14,292 nt of DNA from Variovorax sp. (GTDB lineage: Bacteria > Pseudomonadota > Gammaproteobacteria > Burkholderiales > Burkholderiaceae_C). The translations under genes were made by a program, and so were the position numbers. The DNA is taken from assembly GCA_028292145.1 (NCBI GenBank), contig JAQGMX010000036.1:1-14292 (forward strand), written 5' to 3'. Below are positions 1 through 6,625 of this stretch, one piece after another; within the stretch, counting starts at the first letter, position 1; every line of letters begins with the position of its first letter. The notes beneath the pieces were generated by a model. That model made no database searches. It had not been told where the DNA came from and saw only the letters and a program-made list of their open reading frames with translations.

Positions 1-11
1 GGATTGTGCCC

Positions 12-410
12 ATGTCTTCTGATTCCCAAAGCCTCCCGCTCGACATGGAGCTGGTGCTCAAGGTCATCCCCATGCCCGCCGACTGCAATGCCAACGGCGA
101 CATCTTCGGCGGCTGGGTCATGGCGCAGTGCGACCTGGCCGGCTCGGTGATCCCAGCCCGCCACGCGCGCGGCCGCATGGCCACGGTCGCCGTGAACGAG
201 TTCATCTTCAAGCAGCCGGTCCGCGTCGGCGACATCCTGTCGTTCTATTCGAAAACGGTGCGCATCGGGCGCACGTCGGTGACGGTTCTGGTCGAAGTCT
301 TCGCCGAGCGCATGCGCGCGCAGGGCGCGTATGTGAAGGTGACGCAGGCGACGTTCACATATGTCGCGATCGACGACAACGGGCGGCCTCGACCGATCGA
401 AACAGTCTGA
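12..410 (+). CDS. YciA-type acyl-CoA thioesterase (hotdog fold)
   Basis: Small single-hotdog thioesterase of the YciA/acyl-CoA hydrolase family, which hydrolyses acyl-CoA to free acid and CoA in the cytoplasm. Counting from the ATG at 12, the family signature lies near residues 24-41 (ADCNANGDIFGGWVM followed by an Asp in the next helix), which is the usual Asn/Asp active-site region. A basic strand pair follows (VNEFIFKQPVRVGDIL, then RIGRTSVTV). The 132-residue length is normal for the family. A GTG at 6 is in frame two codons upstream. ATG 12 is preferred because a GGA at 1-3 gives a better-placed, though weak, ribosome site; the window edge hides the rest. The gene converges on the minus-strand beta-oxidation genes, with only 4 bp between the two stops and no room for a separate terminator. 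Family is secure; chain-length preference cannot be read. Confidence 0.9.
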   Translation: MSSDSQSLPLDMELVLKVIPMPADCNANGDIFGGWVMAQCDLAGSVIPARHARGRMATVAVNEFIFKQPVRVGDILSFYSKTVRIGRTSVTVLVEVFAERMRAQGAYVKVTQATFTYVAIDDNGRPRPIETV

Positions 411-414
411 TCGC

Positions 415-1179
415 TCAGACCTTCGAGAAATCCGGCCGGCGCTTTTCCATGAAAGCCGCGAACGCCTCGCGGGCAGCTGGTTCCTTCATCATCCGGCCAA
501 AGCTCTGCATCTCTTCGTCGATGCGCTCTAGTACGGCCGGCAGGTGCGACTGCTTCAGCAGGCGCTTGGTTTCGATCAACGAACTCAACGGCTTGTTGAC
601 GAACTTGCGCGCCTGAAGCTGCGCGATGCCGTTGGCTTCGGTCGGCGGGACCACGCGATTCACCAGACCGACTTCCAGCGCGGCCTCGGCCATGAACGGC
701 TCGCCCAGCAGCAGCGCCTCGGCCGCGCGGTGGTAGCCGAACATCTGCGGCACCAGCAGGCTCGAACCGGCTTCGGGGCAGACGCCCAGGTTGACGAACG
801 GCATCGAGAAAGCCGCGTTATCGCCCGCATAGACCAGGTCGCAGTGGAACAGCATCGTCGTGCCGATGCCCACGGCCGGACCGCAGACCGACGCGACGAT
901 CGGCTTCGGGAAGGTCGCGATGCCGCGCAGGAAACGGAACACCGGCGAATCGCCCATCGATGGCGGCGCGTTGAGAAAGTCGCCGATGTCGTTGCCGGCG
1001 CTGAACACCGTCGGGTCGCCCTGGATCAGCACCGCGCGCACCGAAGCGTCCTGCTCGGCCTGCGCCAATGCATCGGAGAGCGCCGCGTACATCGCGCTGG
1101 TGAGCGAATTCTTGCGCGCGACGCGGTTGAAGGTCAGGGTCATCACACCGGCTTCGGTGTGGACGAGGATGTCGCTCAT
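415..1179 (-). CDS. Crotonase-family protein, probable enoyl-CoA delta-isomerase
   Basis: A 254-residue crotonase/enoyl-CoA hydratase superfamily protein. Oxyanion-hole segments are visible near residues 59-64 (FSAGND) and 100-106 (GPAVGIG). The two glutamates used by true hydratases are absent: the first position is Thr108 and the second is Phe128 (MPFVNLG). Instead a glutamate, Glu136, lies in GVCPEAGSS. That matches ECI2-type delta3-delta2 enoyl-CoA isomerases, where a PE-G-SS segment carries the catalytic acid. I therefore infer a double-bond isomerase for unsaturated fatty acids, while automated annotation would say enoyl-CoA hydratase. Start: the ORF extends upstream to 1350, but the ATG at 1179 begins the conserved fold and has AAGGA about 10 bases ahead. 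It follows the TesB-like gene by 7 bp and is the last gene of the minus-strand run. Confidence 0.92.
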   Translation of the reverse strand: MSDILVHTEAGVMTLTFNRVARKNSLTSAMYAALSDALAQAEQDASVRAVLIQGDPTVFSAGNDIGDFLNAPPSMGDSPVFRFLRGIATFPKPIVASVCGPAVGIGTTMLFHCDLVYAGDNAAFSMPFVNLGVCPEAGSSLLVPQMFGYHRAAEALLLGEPFMAEAALEVGLVNRVVPPTEANGIAQLQARKFVNKPLSSLIETKRLLKQSHLPAVLERIDEEMQSFGRMMKEPAAREAFAAFMEKRRPDFSKV

Positions 1180-1186
1180 GGCAGTC

Positions 1187-2023
1187 TCATTCCTTGAAGT
1201 ACGCAATCTGATTGCTGGTCGCGAGCAGCATACCGGCCTCGCTCCAGAGCTGGACCGCCTGATCGAAGAAGCCGTTCCTGAACTGCTGTCCAGTCGCGCG
1301 GCCCAGCAGATGGCCGGTGCCGACCTCGGCAAGCTGTGCGGCCTCGGCATGGAAATACGTCGTCATCGACACCGTGCCGGCCGGCACGCGCTTGGCGCGG
1401 CGCAGCCAGACGCGTGGATAGAACATGTCGCTCATCGCCATCAGCGACGCGAAATCTAACGCTCGTGGCGACGTGTCGCGCAGCCACAGCACACTCTCGC
1501 TGTGATCGCCGCCACCGTCCCACTGCTGCGGCACCAGCCCGCTCACGCCGCGCAGCTCGTACTGGCCCAGCCACGCCATCGCGCCTTCGCCGAGCTGCAT
1601 CGGCGCGACCTCGGACGGCTTCGGCACGGCGGGCATCGGCACGTCGCTGGTACCCCAGGTTTCGCGACGCGCGGCCGTGACGACCGTCGCCGTGGTCGTC
1701 ATCTGCGGCGCACCGCTGATGCCGGCCTGCGTGAGCTGGATCGTCCAGTGCTGGGTCGACCGGTTGGTGCGCACCGGCGTGGCCTGGATGTCGAACGCGC
1801 CCGCCTCGACAGCCGCCGCAAAGTTGACCGTCATCGCGATCGGCGAACCGAGCAGATCAGGATGCGAAAGCACCGCATTCAGCATCACCGCCGCCGTCAT
1901 GCCGCCGAACGGACCGATCATGTTCCAGTAGTCCGGGCTCGTCATGCCGGTGAAATGCCCGGCCTTGATGTCGCTGTGTTGCAGCGCAAGCGCCTTGTCG
2001 AATACGTGCTGCTGCGTTGCCAT
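1187..2023 (-). CDS. TesB-like acyl-CoA thioesterase (double hotdog)
   Basis: A 278-residue double-hotdog thioesterase-superfamily protein. The N-terminal half carries the family-typical GPFGGMTAAVMLNAV near residues 37-51. The C-terminal half has DFASLMAMSDMFYPRV and ends with the TesB-like pattern of a glycine-rich turn, an acidic segment and LLATSNQIAYFKE. Length matches TesB-like proteins (about 270-290). Expected role is hydrolysis of acyl-CoA in the cytoplasm, perhaps releasing CoA from intermediates that cannot be oxidised further. The ORF is open to 2077 but ATG 2023 is chosen: it lies just after the thiolase stop (5 bp gap), and an AAGGG is found about 10 bases upstream, inside the end of the thiolase gene. 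That spacing suggests translational coupling. Substrate and the identity of the catalytic Asp are not settled from sequence alone. Confidence 0.88.
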   Translation of the reverse strand: MATQQHVFDKALALQHSDIKAGHFTGMTSPDYWNMIGPFGGMTAAVMLNAVLSHPDLLGSPIAMTVNFAAAVEAGAFDIQATPVRTNRSTQHWTIQLTQAGISGAPQMTTTATVVTAARRETWGTSDVPMPAVPKPSEVAPMQLGEGAMAWLGQYELRGVSGLVPQQWDGGGDHSESVLWLRDTSPRALDFASLMAMSDMFYPRVWLRRAKRVPAGTVSMTTYFHAEAAQLAEVGTGHLLGRATGQQFRNGFFDQAVQLWSEAGMLLATSNQIAYFKE

Positions 2024-2028
2024 AGCGT

Positions 2029-3225
2029 CTAGACCCTTTCGAAGATCCCGGCTGCGCCCTGCCCCATGCCGACGCACATCGTGACCATGCCGTAGCGCAG
2101 ATTCTTGCGCCGCAACGCATGAACGACTGTCGCCGAACGGATAGCACCTGTCGCGCCCAGCGGATGGCCGAGCGCGATGGCGCCGCCCATCGGGTTGACC
2201 TTCGAAGGATCGAGCCCCAGCGTGCGGATCACCGCAAGCGACTGTGCCGCGAACGCCTCATTCAGCTCGAACCAGTCGATGTCCTGGTGCCGCAGGCCCG
2301 CAAAGCGCAGCGCCGCAGGCACCGCCTCGATCGGACCGATGCCCATGATCTCCGGCGGCACACCCTTGCTGGCGAAACTCACGAAGCGCGCCAATGGCGT
2401 CAGGTCGTACTGCTTGCAGGCCTTCTCGCTCGCGAGGATCAGCGCGCCAGCGCCGTCGGAAGTCTGCGAACTGTTGCCCGCCGTCACCGTGCCGCGCGCC
2501 GCGAACACGGTGCGCAGCTTGGCCAGGCCTTCGATGCTGGTGTCAGGCCGCGGGCCTTCGTCCAGACTGACGATGCGGCTCTTGGCTATCGACTCGCCGG
2601 TTTCGAGGTCCGGCGTGCGATCGGTGACCTCGATCGGCGTGATCTCATCGGCGAACTCGCCCGCCGCCTGCGCCGCCAGCGCCTTCTGGTGCGATTCCAG
2701 CGCGAACGCATCCTGCGCATCGCGCGACACCTTCCACTGCTGCGCGACCTTCTCGGCCGTGAGTCCCATGCCGTAAGCGATGCCGACATCGCCCTCGCGC
2801 TCGAAGATGGACGGCGACAGCGACGGCGCGTTGCCCATCATCGGCACCATGCTCATGCTCTCGACGCCCGCCGCGATCATCACGTCCGCCTCGCCGACGC
2901 GGATGCGGTCCGCCGCCATCTGCACCGCCGACAGGCCCGACGCGCAGAAACGGTTGACCGTGATGCCGCCGATGCCGGTCGGCAACCCGGCCAGCACCGC
3001 GCCGATGCGCGCGATGTTCAGGCCCTGCTGCGATTCGGGAATGGCGCAGCCGCAGATGATGTCTTCGATGGCTTTGGGATCGAGGCCGGGAACGGTGGCG
3101 AGTGCGGCCTTGAGGGCCGCAGCGAGCAGATCGTCGGGCCGGTAGTTGCGGAAGAAGCCGCGATGCGATTTGCCGATGGGCGTGCGCGTGGCGGAGACGA
3201 TGTAGGCGTCCTGGATTTGTTTCAT
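2029..3225 (-). CDS. Acetyl-CoA C-acyltransferase (thiolase)
   Basis: A 398-residue thiolase that cleaves 3-ketoacyl-CoA with CoA to acetyl-CoA and a shortened acyl-CoA, the last step of beta-oxidation. All catalytic elements are present: nucleophile Cys94 in NRFCASGLSAVQ, His354 in GGAIALGHPLGATG and Cys384 in MCVGMGQGAAG. The conserved NEAFA motif is at about residues 322-326 and GNSSQTSDGA at 251-259. Length is normal for the family. The ATG at 3225 has a strong GGAAGGAA ribosome site and overlaps the TGA of the DUF559 ORF (ATGA). It probably forms the functional pair with the dehydrogenase/hydratase fusion upstream (a FadA-like role), although the two genes are now separated by the DUF559 cassette. 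A biosynthetic acetoacetyl-CoA thiolase is possible by fold but less likely in this context. Confidence 0.96.
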   Translation of the reverse strand: MKQIQDAYIVSATRTPIGKSHRGFFRNYRPDDLLAAALKAALATVPGLDPKAIEDIICGCAIPESQQGLNIARIGAVLAGLPTGIGGITVNRFCASGLSAVQMAADRIRVGEADVMIAAGVESMSMVPMMGNAPSLSPSIFEREGDVGIAYGMGLTAEKVAQQWKVSRDAQDAFALESHQKALAAQAAGEFADEITPIEVTDRTPDLETGESIAKSRIVSLDEGPRPDTSIEGLAKLRTVFAARGTVTAGNSSQTSDGAGALILASEKACKQYDLTPLARFVSFASKGVPPEIMGIGPIEAVPAALRFAGLRHQDIDWFELNEAFAAQSLAVIRTLGLDPSKVNPMGGAIALGHPLGATGAIRSATVVHALRRKNLRYGMVTMCVGMGQGAAGIFERV

Positions 3226-3707
3226 GGCGTTGTTCCTTCCGGTATTTCTCTTGCCTGCCTGTCCACGAGGACGGCAGCGTCCTTTCTTGCCCCCTCTCCC
3301 GCCTGCGGGAGAGGGCTGGGGTGAGGGCTGCCCCCCAGCAGCGCCTGCAAAATCCGCCCTCTGACCGCGTCCGTCTGCATCAACACTTCGTTGTTCCAGA
3401 AGCGAAGCACGCGATAACCCTGGCCTTCGAGGAAACGGGTTCGGTCGGCGTCGTACACGGCTGCTTCCACATGCTGTCCACCATCCAGTTCCACGATCAG
3501 CTTTGCTTCGATGCAGGCGAAGTCTGCAAAGTACGGACCGATGGGACGCTGTCGGCGGAATTTATGGTTTGCCATGCGGCGATCGCGCAGGTGGAACCAG
3601 GGGAGTGCCTCGGCGTCGGTTGGCAGTTTGCGGAGGCTGCAAGCCCTCACCCTAGCCCTCTCCCGCTCGCGGGAGAGGGAACCAGACGTGTCGGGTTCGT
3701 GGGTCAT
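3222..3707 (-). CDS. DUF559 endonuclease-like protein, repeat-flanked
   Basis: A small protein of the DUF559 family, which has a Vsr/restriction-endonuclease-like fold. The core spans about residues 21-125: TDAEALPWFHLRDRR, KFRRQRPIGPYFADF, an ELDGGQH segment near 73-79 (acidic metal-site type) and YRVLRFWNNEVL near 98-109. The biochemical role of the family is unproven. Residues 10-21 and 127-139 (SPHPSPLPQAGEG) are translations of the two 36-nt inverted repeats that flank the gene. The C-terminal tail after 125 is therefore probably not part of the original domain. Start is uncertain. ATG 3707 has an AAGG ahead. A GTG at 3650, inside the repeat, has GAGAGGG five bases upstream and would give a 142-residue protein beginning right at the domain. 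The stop overlaps the thiolase ATG. It looks like an insertion into a beta-oxidation operon. Confidence 0.8.
   Translation of the reverse strand: MTHEPDTSGSLSRERERARVRACSLRKLPTDAEALPWFHLRDRRMANHKFRRQRPIGPYFADFACIEAKLIVELDGGQHVEAAVYDADRTRFLEGQGYRVLRFWNNEVLMQTDAVRGRILQALLGGSPHPSPLPQAGEGARKDAAVLVDRQAREIPEGTTP
3255..3277 (-). other. Intercistronic hairpin upstream of the thiolase gene
   Basis: Stem CTGCC plus GTCC (3255-3259, 3261-3264) pairs perfectly with GGAC plus GGCAG (3269-3277), with a single bulged T at 3260 and an ACGA loop. It lies about 30 bases upstream of the thiolase start in the direction of transcription and is followed by no T-run. An RNA-processing or stability role is possible. 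Confidence 0.5.
3292..3327. repeat. 36-nt terminal inverted repeat, left copy
   Basis: Contains a perfect palindrome with 11-base arms (3292-3302 and 3305-3315) around a 2-base centre, followed by a G-rich tail ending GGTGAGGG. It is the inverse of the copy at 3644-3679: 33 of 36 positions match, with differences only at the hairpin centre and one tail position. On the minus strand the hairpin is not followed by a T-run, so it does not look like an intrinsic terminator. This type of GC-rich repeat is scattered widely in proteobacterial genomes (general knowledge). Confidence 0.9.
3644..3679. repeat. 36-nt terminal inverted repeat, right copy
   Basis: Inverse partner of 3292-3327. The C-rich tail is at 3644-3655, and palindrome arms at 3656-3666 and 3669-3679 surround a TC centre. 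Read on the minus strand, the hairpin arm ends GAGAGGG and is followed five bases later by a GTG at 3650. That codon is in frame with the DUF559 domain, so this copy may supply both a ribosome site and a start codon. Confidence 0.9.
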
Positions 3708-3747
3708 AGGCCTTGCCAGCGTTGCTGGAACAGCAGAAATGGCGGCA

Positions 3748-6165
3748 TCAATTGCGCACCGGCTTTCCAGTACTCAGCATCCCCATGATCCGCTCCTGCG
3801 TCTTCGGATGCACGATCAGCGAGCAGAACGCCTTGCGTTCCAGCGCCATCAGGTATTCCTCCGTCACCAGCGACCCCGCATCGATATCGCCGCCCGTCAC
3901 AACCTCGGCGATCAGGCTGGCGATGTGGAAATCGTGCGCGCTGATGAAGCCGCCGTCGCGCATGTTCACCAGCTGGCCCTTGATCGTCGCCGCACCGCTG
4001 CGGCCGGCCACGCGGAAGCTCCGGCGCAGCGGTGCGCGGTAGCCGGCGTCGGCCATCGACTTCGCCTGTTGCAGCGCGACGTAGAGCAGCTCGTCTTTGT
4101 TGGGGACGATCACGTCGCTGTCGAGCAGGTAGCCGAGCTTTTTCGAATCCAGCGCGCCGGTGCCGACCTTGGCCATCGCCGCGGCGGTGAAGCCTTCGGT
4201 GAGGAAGGGCAACAGGTCGTTGCCCGTCGACGTGGCCGCATTCTCCGCCGCACGGCGCGCGATGTAGGTCAGCCCGCCCGCACCCGGCACCAGCCCGACG
4301 CCGACCTCGACCAGGCCGATGTAGCTCTCCATCGCCGCCACGCGCTTCGCCGAATACACCGCAAGCTCGCAGCCGCCGCCAAGCGCCAAGCCGCGGATCG
4401 CCGAGATCACCGGCACGCTGGCGTAGCGGATCTTCAGCATCACGTTCTGCAGTTCTTCCTCCGCACCTTCGACCGCGCCGATGCCGGCGACCACGAAGGC
4501 CGGCAGCATCGCCTGCAGGTCGGCGCCGACCGAGAACGTGTCGTCCGGCGACCAGATGACGAGACCCTTGTAGTCCGCCTCGGCCAGGTCGACCGCAGCG
4601 CCCAGCGCCTCGGCCACGTCGGGGCTGATGGCGTGCATCTTCGAATGGATGCTGGCGATCAGGAAATCGCCGTCGAGCGTCCAGACGCGCACGTCGCCCT
4701 CGTCGGTGATCGTGGTGCCGGCTTCGGCTGCCGACGGCGCGTTCGCACCCAGCACGCTCTCCGGAAACAGCTGGCGCGCATGCACCGGCAACCGGCGCTG
4801 CGGCACAAAGCGGCCGGCCGACGCACTCCATGATCCTTCCGGAGTGTGGACGCCGCCGGCCTCGGCCACCGGGCCTTCGAAGACCCACTTCGGCAGCGGC
4901 GCCGTGCTCAACGCGTCGCCCGCGTCGATGTCCGCCTGCACCCACTGCGCGACCTGCAACCAGCCGGCTTCCTGCCAGAGTTCGAACGGGCCCTGCGTCA
5001 TGCCGAAGCCCCAGCGCATCGCGAAATCGACGTCGCGCGCGCTCTCGGCGATGGTCGCCAGATGCACGGCCGCGTAATGAAAGCTGTCGCGCAGGATCGC
5101 CCACAGGAACCTGCCTTGCGGCCCTTCGGCATTGCGCAGCAGCCGCAGCCGCTCGCCGGCCGGCTTCTTCAGCATGCGCGCATAGACCTCGTCGGCCTTC
5201 TCGCCGCCGGGCACGTAGTCGCCCTGGCCGCCGTTCGACGCCATGTCGAAACGCAGGATGTCGCGGCCGACCTTCTTGTAGAAACCGGCCTTGGTCTTCT
5301 GGCCGAGATGACCGGCTTCCAGAAGCCGCGCCAGCACCGGCGGCGTCGCGAAGTTGCCGTAGAACGGATCGCTGTCGGCGTCGAGGTTGTCCTGCAGCGT
5401 CTTCACGACGTGTGCCATCGTGTCGAGCCCGACCACGTCGGCTGTGCGGAAGGTGCCCGAACTCGCACGGCCGAGCTTCTTGCCGGTCAGGTCGTCGACC
5501 ACGTCCGGCGTCAGGCCGAACTTCTCGACCTCCTTCAGCGTCGCCAGCATGCCGGCGATGCCGACGCGGTTGGCGATGAAATTGGGCGTGTCGTGCGCGC
5601 GCACCACGCCCTTGCCGAGCGTGCTGGTCACGAAGGCTTCGAGCTGATCGAGCACCTGCGCTTCGGTGGTCGGCGTGTCGATCAGCTCGACCAGGAACAT
5701 GTAGCGCGGCGGATTGAAGAAGTGGATGCCGCAGAAACGCGGCTTCAGCGCTTCGGGCAGCGCCTCGCTGAGCTTGGTGATCGACAGGCCGGAGGTGTTC
5801 GAAGCCAGGATTGTGTGCTTCGCGACGTGCGGCGCGATCTTTTTGTATAGATCGAGCTTCCAGTCCATGCGCTCGGCGATGGCTTCGATCACGAGGTCGC
5901 ATTCGCCGAGCTTCGCCAGGTCTTCGTCATAGTTCGCGACCTCGATCAGCGCGGCATCGGCCACGTCGCCGAGCGGTGCGGGCTTCTGCTTCTTGAGCGC
6001 ATCGATGGCGCGCTTGACGATGCCGTTCTTCGACCCGTCCTTGGCGGCGAGATCGAACAGCACGACCGGCACGCGTACGTTGACCAGATGCGCGGCGATC
6101 TGCGCACCCATCACGCCGGCGCCGAGCACGGCGACTTTTCTTACGTTGAATCGGTTGGTGGTCAT
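3748..6165 (-). CDS. 3-hydroxyacyl-CoA dehydrogenase/enoyl-CoA hydratase fusion (FadN-like order)
   Basis: An 805-residue bifunctional beta-oxidation enzyme that hydrates 2-enoyl-CoA and oxidises the 3-hydroxyacyl-CoA with NAD. The dehydrogenase comes first: Rossmann motif VLGAGVMGAQIAAHL at 13-27, SNTSGLSI at 122-129, catalytic His148 in HFFNPP, Glu160 in LVELI and DTPNFIANRVG at 192-202. A C-terminal dehydrogenase domain and a second related region follow. The crotonase domain lies at about 495-700, with oxyanion segment FSVGADL (544-550) and both hydratase glutamates: Glu600 in LGGGCEL and Glu620 in GLVEVGVG. This order is the reverse of E. coli FadB and like Bacillus FadN. ATG 6165 has GCGAG ahead and lies 13 bp after the DUF2147 stop. 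The gene is complete with no frameshift. It is 40 bp upstream of the DUF559 ORF. Confidence 0.96.
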   Translation of the reverse strand: MTTNRFNVRKVAVLGAGVMGAQIAAHLVNVRVPVVLFDLAAKDGSKNGIVKRAIDALKKQKPAPLGDVADAALIEVANYDEDLAKLGECDLVIEAIAERMDWKLDLYKKIAPHVAKHTILASNTSGLSITKLSEALPEALKPRFCGIHFFNPPRYMFLVELIDTPTTEAQVLDQLEAFVTSTLGKGVVRAHDTPNFIANRVGIAGMLATLKEVEKFGLTPDVVDDLTGKKLGRASSGTFRTADVVGLDTMAHVVKTLQDNLDADSDPFYGNFATPPVLARLLEAGHLGQKTKAGFYKKVGRDILRFDMASNGGQGDYVPGGEKADEVYARMLKKPAGERLRLLRNAEGPQGRFLWAILRDSFHYAAVHLATIAESARDVDFAMRWGFGMTQGPFELWQEAGWLQVAQWVQADIDAGDALSTAPLPKWVFEGPVAEAGGVHTPEGSWSASAGRFVPQRRLPVHARQLFPESVLGANAPSAAEAGTTITDEGDVRVWTLDGDFLIASIHSKMHAISPDVAEALGAAVDLAEADYKGLVIWSPDDTFSVGADLQAMLPAFVVAGIGAVEGAEEELQNVMLKIRYASVPVISAIRGLALGGGCELAVYSAKRVAAMESYIGLVEVGVGLVPGAGGLTYIARRAAENAATSTGNDLLPFLTEGFTAAAMAKVGTGALDSKKLGYLLDSDVIVPNKDELLYVALQQAKSMADAGYRAPLRRSFRVAGRSGAATIKGQLVNMRDGGFISAHDFHIASLIAEVVTGGDIDAGSLVTEEYLMALERKAFCSLIVHPKTQERIMGMLSTGKPVRN

Positions 6166-6178
6166 GGGTTACTCGCGT

Positions 6179-6625
6179 TCATTCCTTGCGTGTCCACGTC
6201 TGCGTGCGCCAGAACGGCCCGATATAGCCGCGCACTTCCAGCTTCTGCCCGCCGTCGATCGGCGTGAAGCTCGCGCGGTATTCCTTGCCGTTCTCCGGGT
6301 CGAGGATCTTTCCGCCCTCCCAGACATCCTTGCCCTCCGCCTTCTTGCCACCGCGGACGATCTCCAGCCCGACGATCGGCTTGCCCTTGCGGTCGTCGGT
6401 GCAGGCTTCGCAGGTGCTGTCGGGCTTGCGGTCCTTGCCGAGCGTTTTCTCGATGCGCCCAGCCAGTGCGCCACCTGCTTCGGTAATACGGATTTCCGCC
6501 TTGACCTCGCCGGTCTTGTCGTCGACGTTGCGCCAGAGGCCCACCGGACTGGGCTGTGTCTGCGCCAGCACCGATGCGCCGCACAGGGTCAGCGCCACGG
6601 CAAACGAGATGTGGCGCGCGTTCAT
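6179..6625 (-). CDS. Exported DUF2147 protein
   Basis: A 148-residue DUF2147-family protein of unknown biochemical function. Residues 1-21 form a Sec-type signal peptide ending VLA before QTQ, so the mature protein is periplasmic. The family's opening GLWRNVDDKTG is at 29-39, which leads into a small beta-rich domain with WEGGKILDPENGKEY near 102-116 and a closing GYIGPFWRTQTW. A Cys72-x-x-Cys75 pair (STCEACTDD) could form a disulfide. The ORF extends far upstream in frame, but that part overlaps the acyl-CoA dehydrogenase in another frame. ATG 6625 starts the signal peptide and overlaps the upstream stop as ATGA, which implies translational coupling. A secreted protein inside a beta-oxidation operon is unexpected; a link to membrane-lipid or fatty-acid entry is only a guess. 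Confidence 0.9.
   Translation of the reverse strand: MNARHISFAVALTLCGASVLAQTQPSPVGLWRNVDDKTGEVKAEIRITEAGGALAGRIEKTLGKDRKPDSTCEACTDDRKGKPIVGLEIVRGGKKAEGKDVWEGGKILDPENGKEYRASFTPIDGGQKLEVRGYIGPFWRTQTWTRKE

Larger units (their letters stand above)
3292..3679. mobile_element. Candidate DUF559 repeat-bounded cassette
   Basis: A 388-bp unit made of the DUF559 domain-coding region bounded by two inverted 36-nt repeats. It lies between the dehydrogenase/hydratase fusion and thiolase genes, which are normally adjacent partners. No transposase is encoded and no target-site duplication is visible in the bases outside the repeats. Mobility is inferred only from the bounded structure and the interruption of a conserved gene pair. 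The alternative is two independent insertions of a common dispersed repeat on either side of a resident gene. Confidence 0.5.

Noticed and set aside
415..1350. N-terminally extended crotonase starting at 1350
   Set aside because: The extension overlaps the TesB-like gene in another frame and has no family similarity; ATG 1179 has a ribosome site and begins the fold.
3292..3315. Repeat hairpin as an intrinsic terminator of the beta-oxidation operon
   Set aside because: No T-run follows on either strand, and genes continue downstream in the same direction with an ATGA overlap.
2119..3324. 401-residue plus-strand frame opposite the thiolase
   Set aside because: Low-complexity Arg/Ala/Asp composition and full overlap with an intact thiolase carrying all catalytic residues.
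3292..3679. The two inverted repeats as part of a CRISPR array or an insertion sequence
   Set aside because: Only two copies, in opposite orientation, with no spacers, no cas genes, no transposase and no target-site duplication.
3321..3788. Plus-strand frame starting at a GTG in the left repeat, spanning the cassette
   Set aside because: It mirrors the symmetry of the inverted repeats but its product has no recognisable fold, while the minus strand encodes the DUF559 domain.
3511..4833. Long plus-strand open frame (440 residues) opposite the dehydrogenase/hydratase and DUF559 genes
   Set aside because: Its translation is rich in Arg, His and Ala with no recognisable domain, as expected for the antisense of a high-GC gene; the minus strand encodes a clear enzyme.
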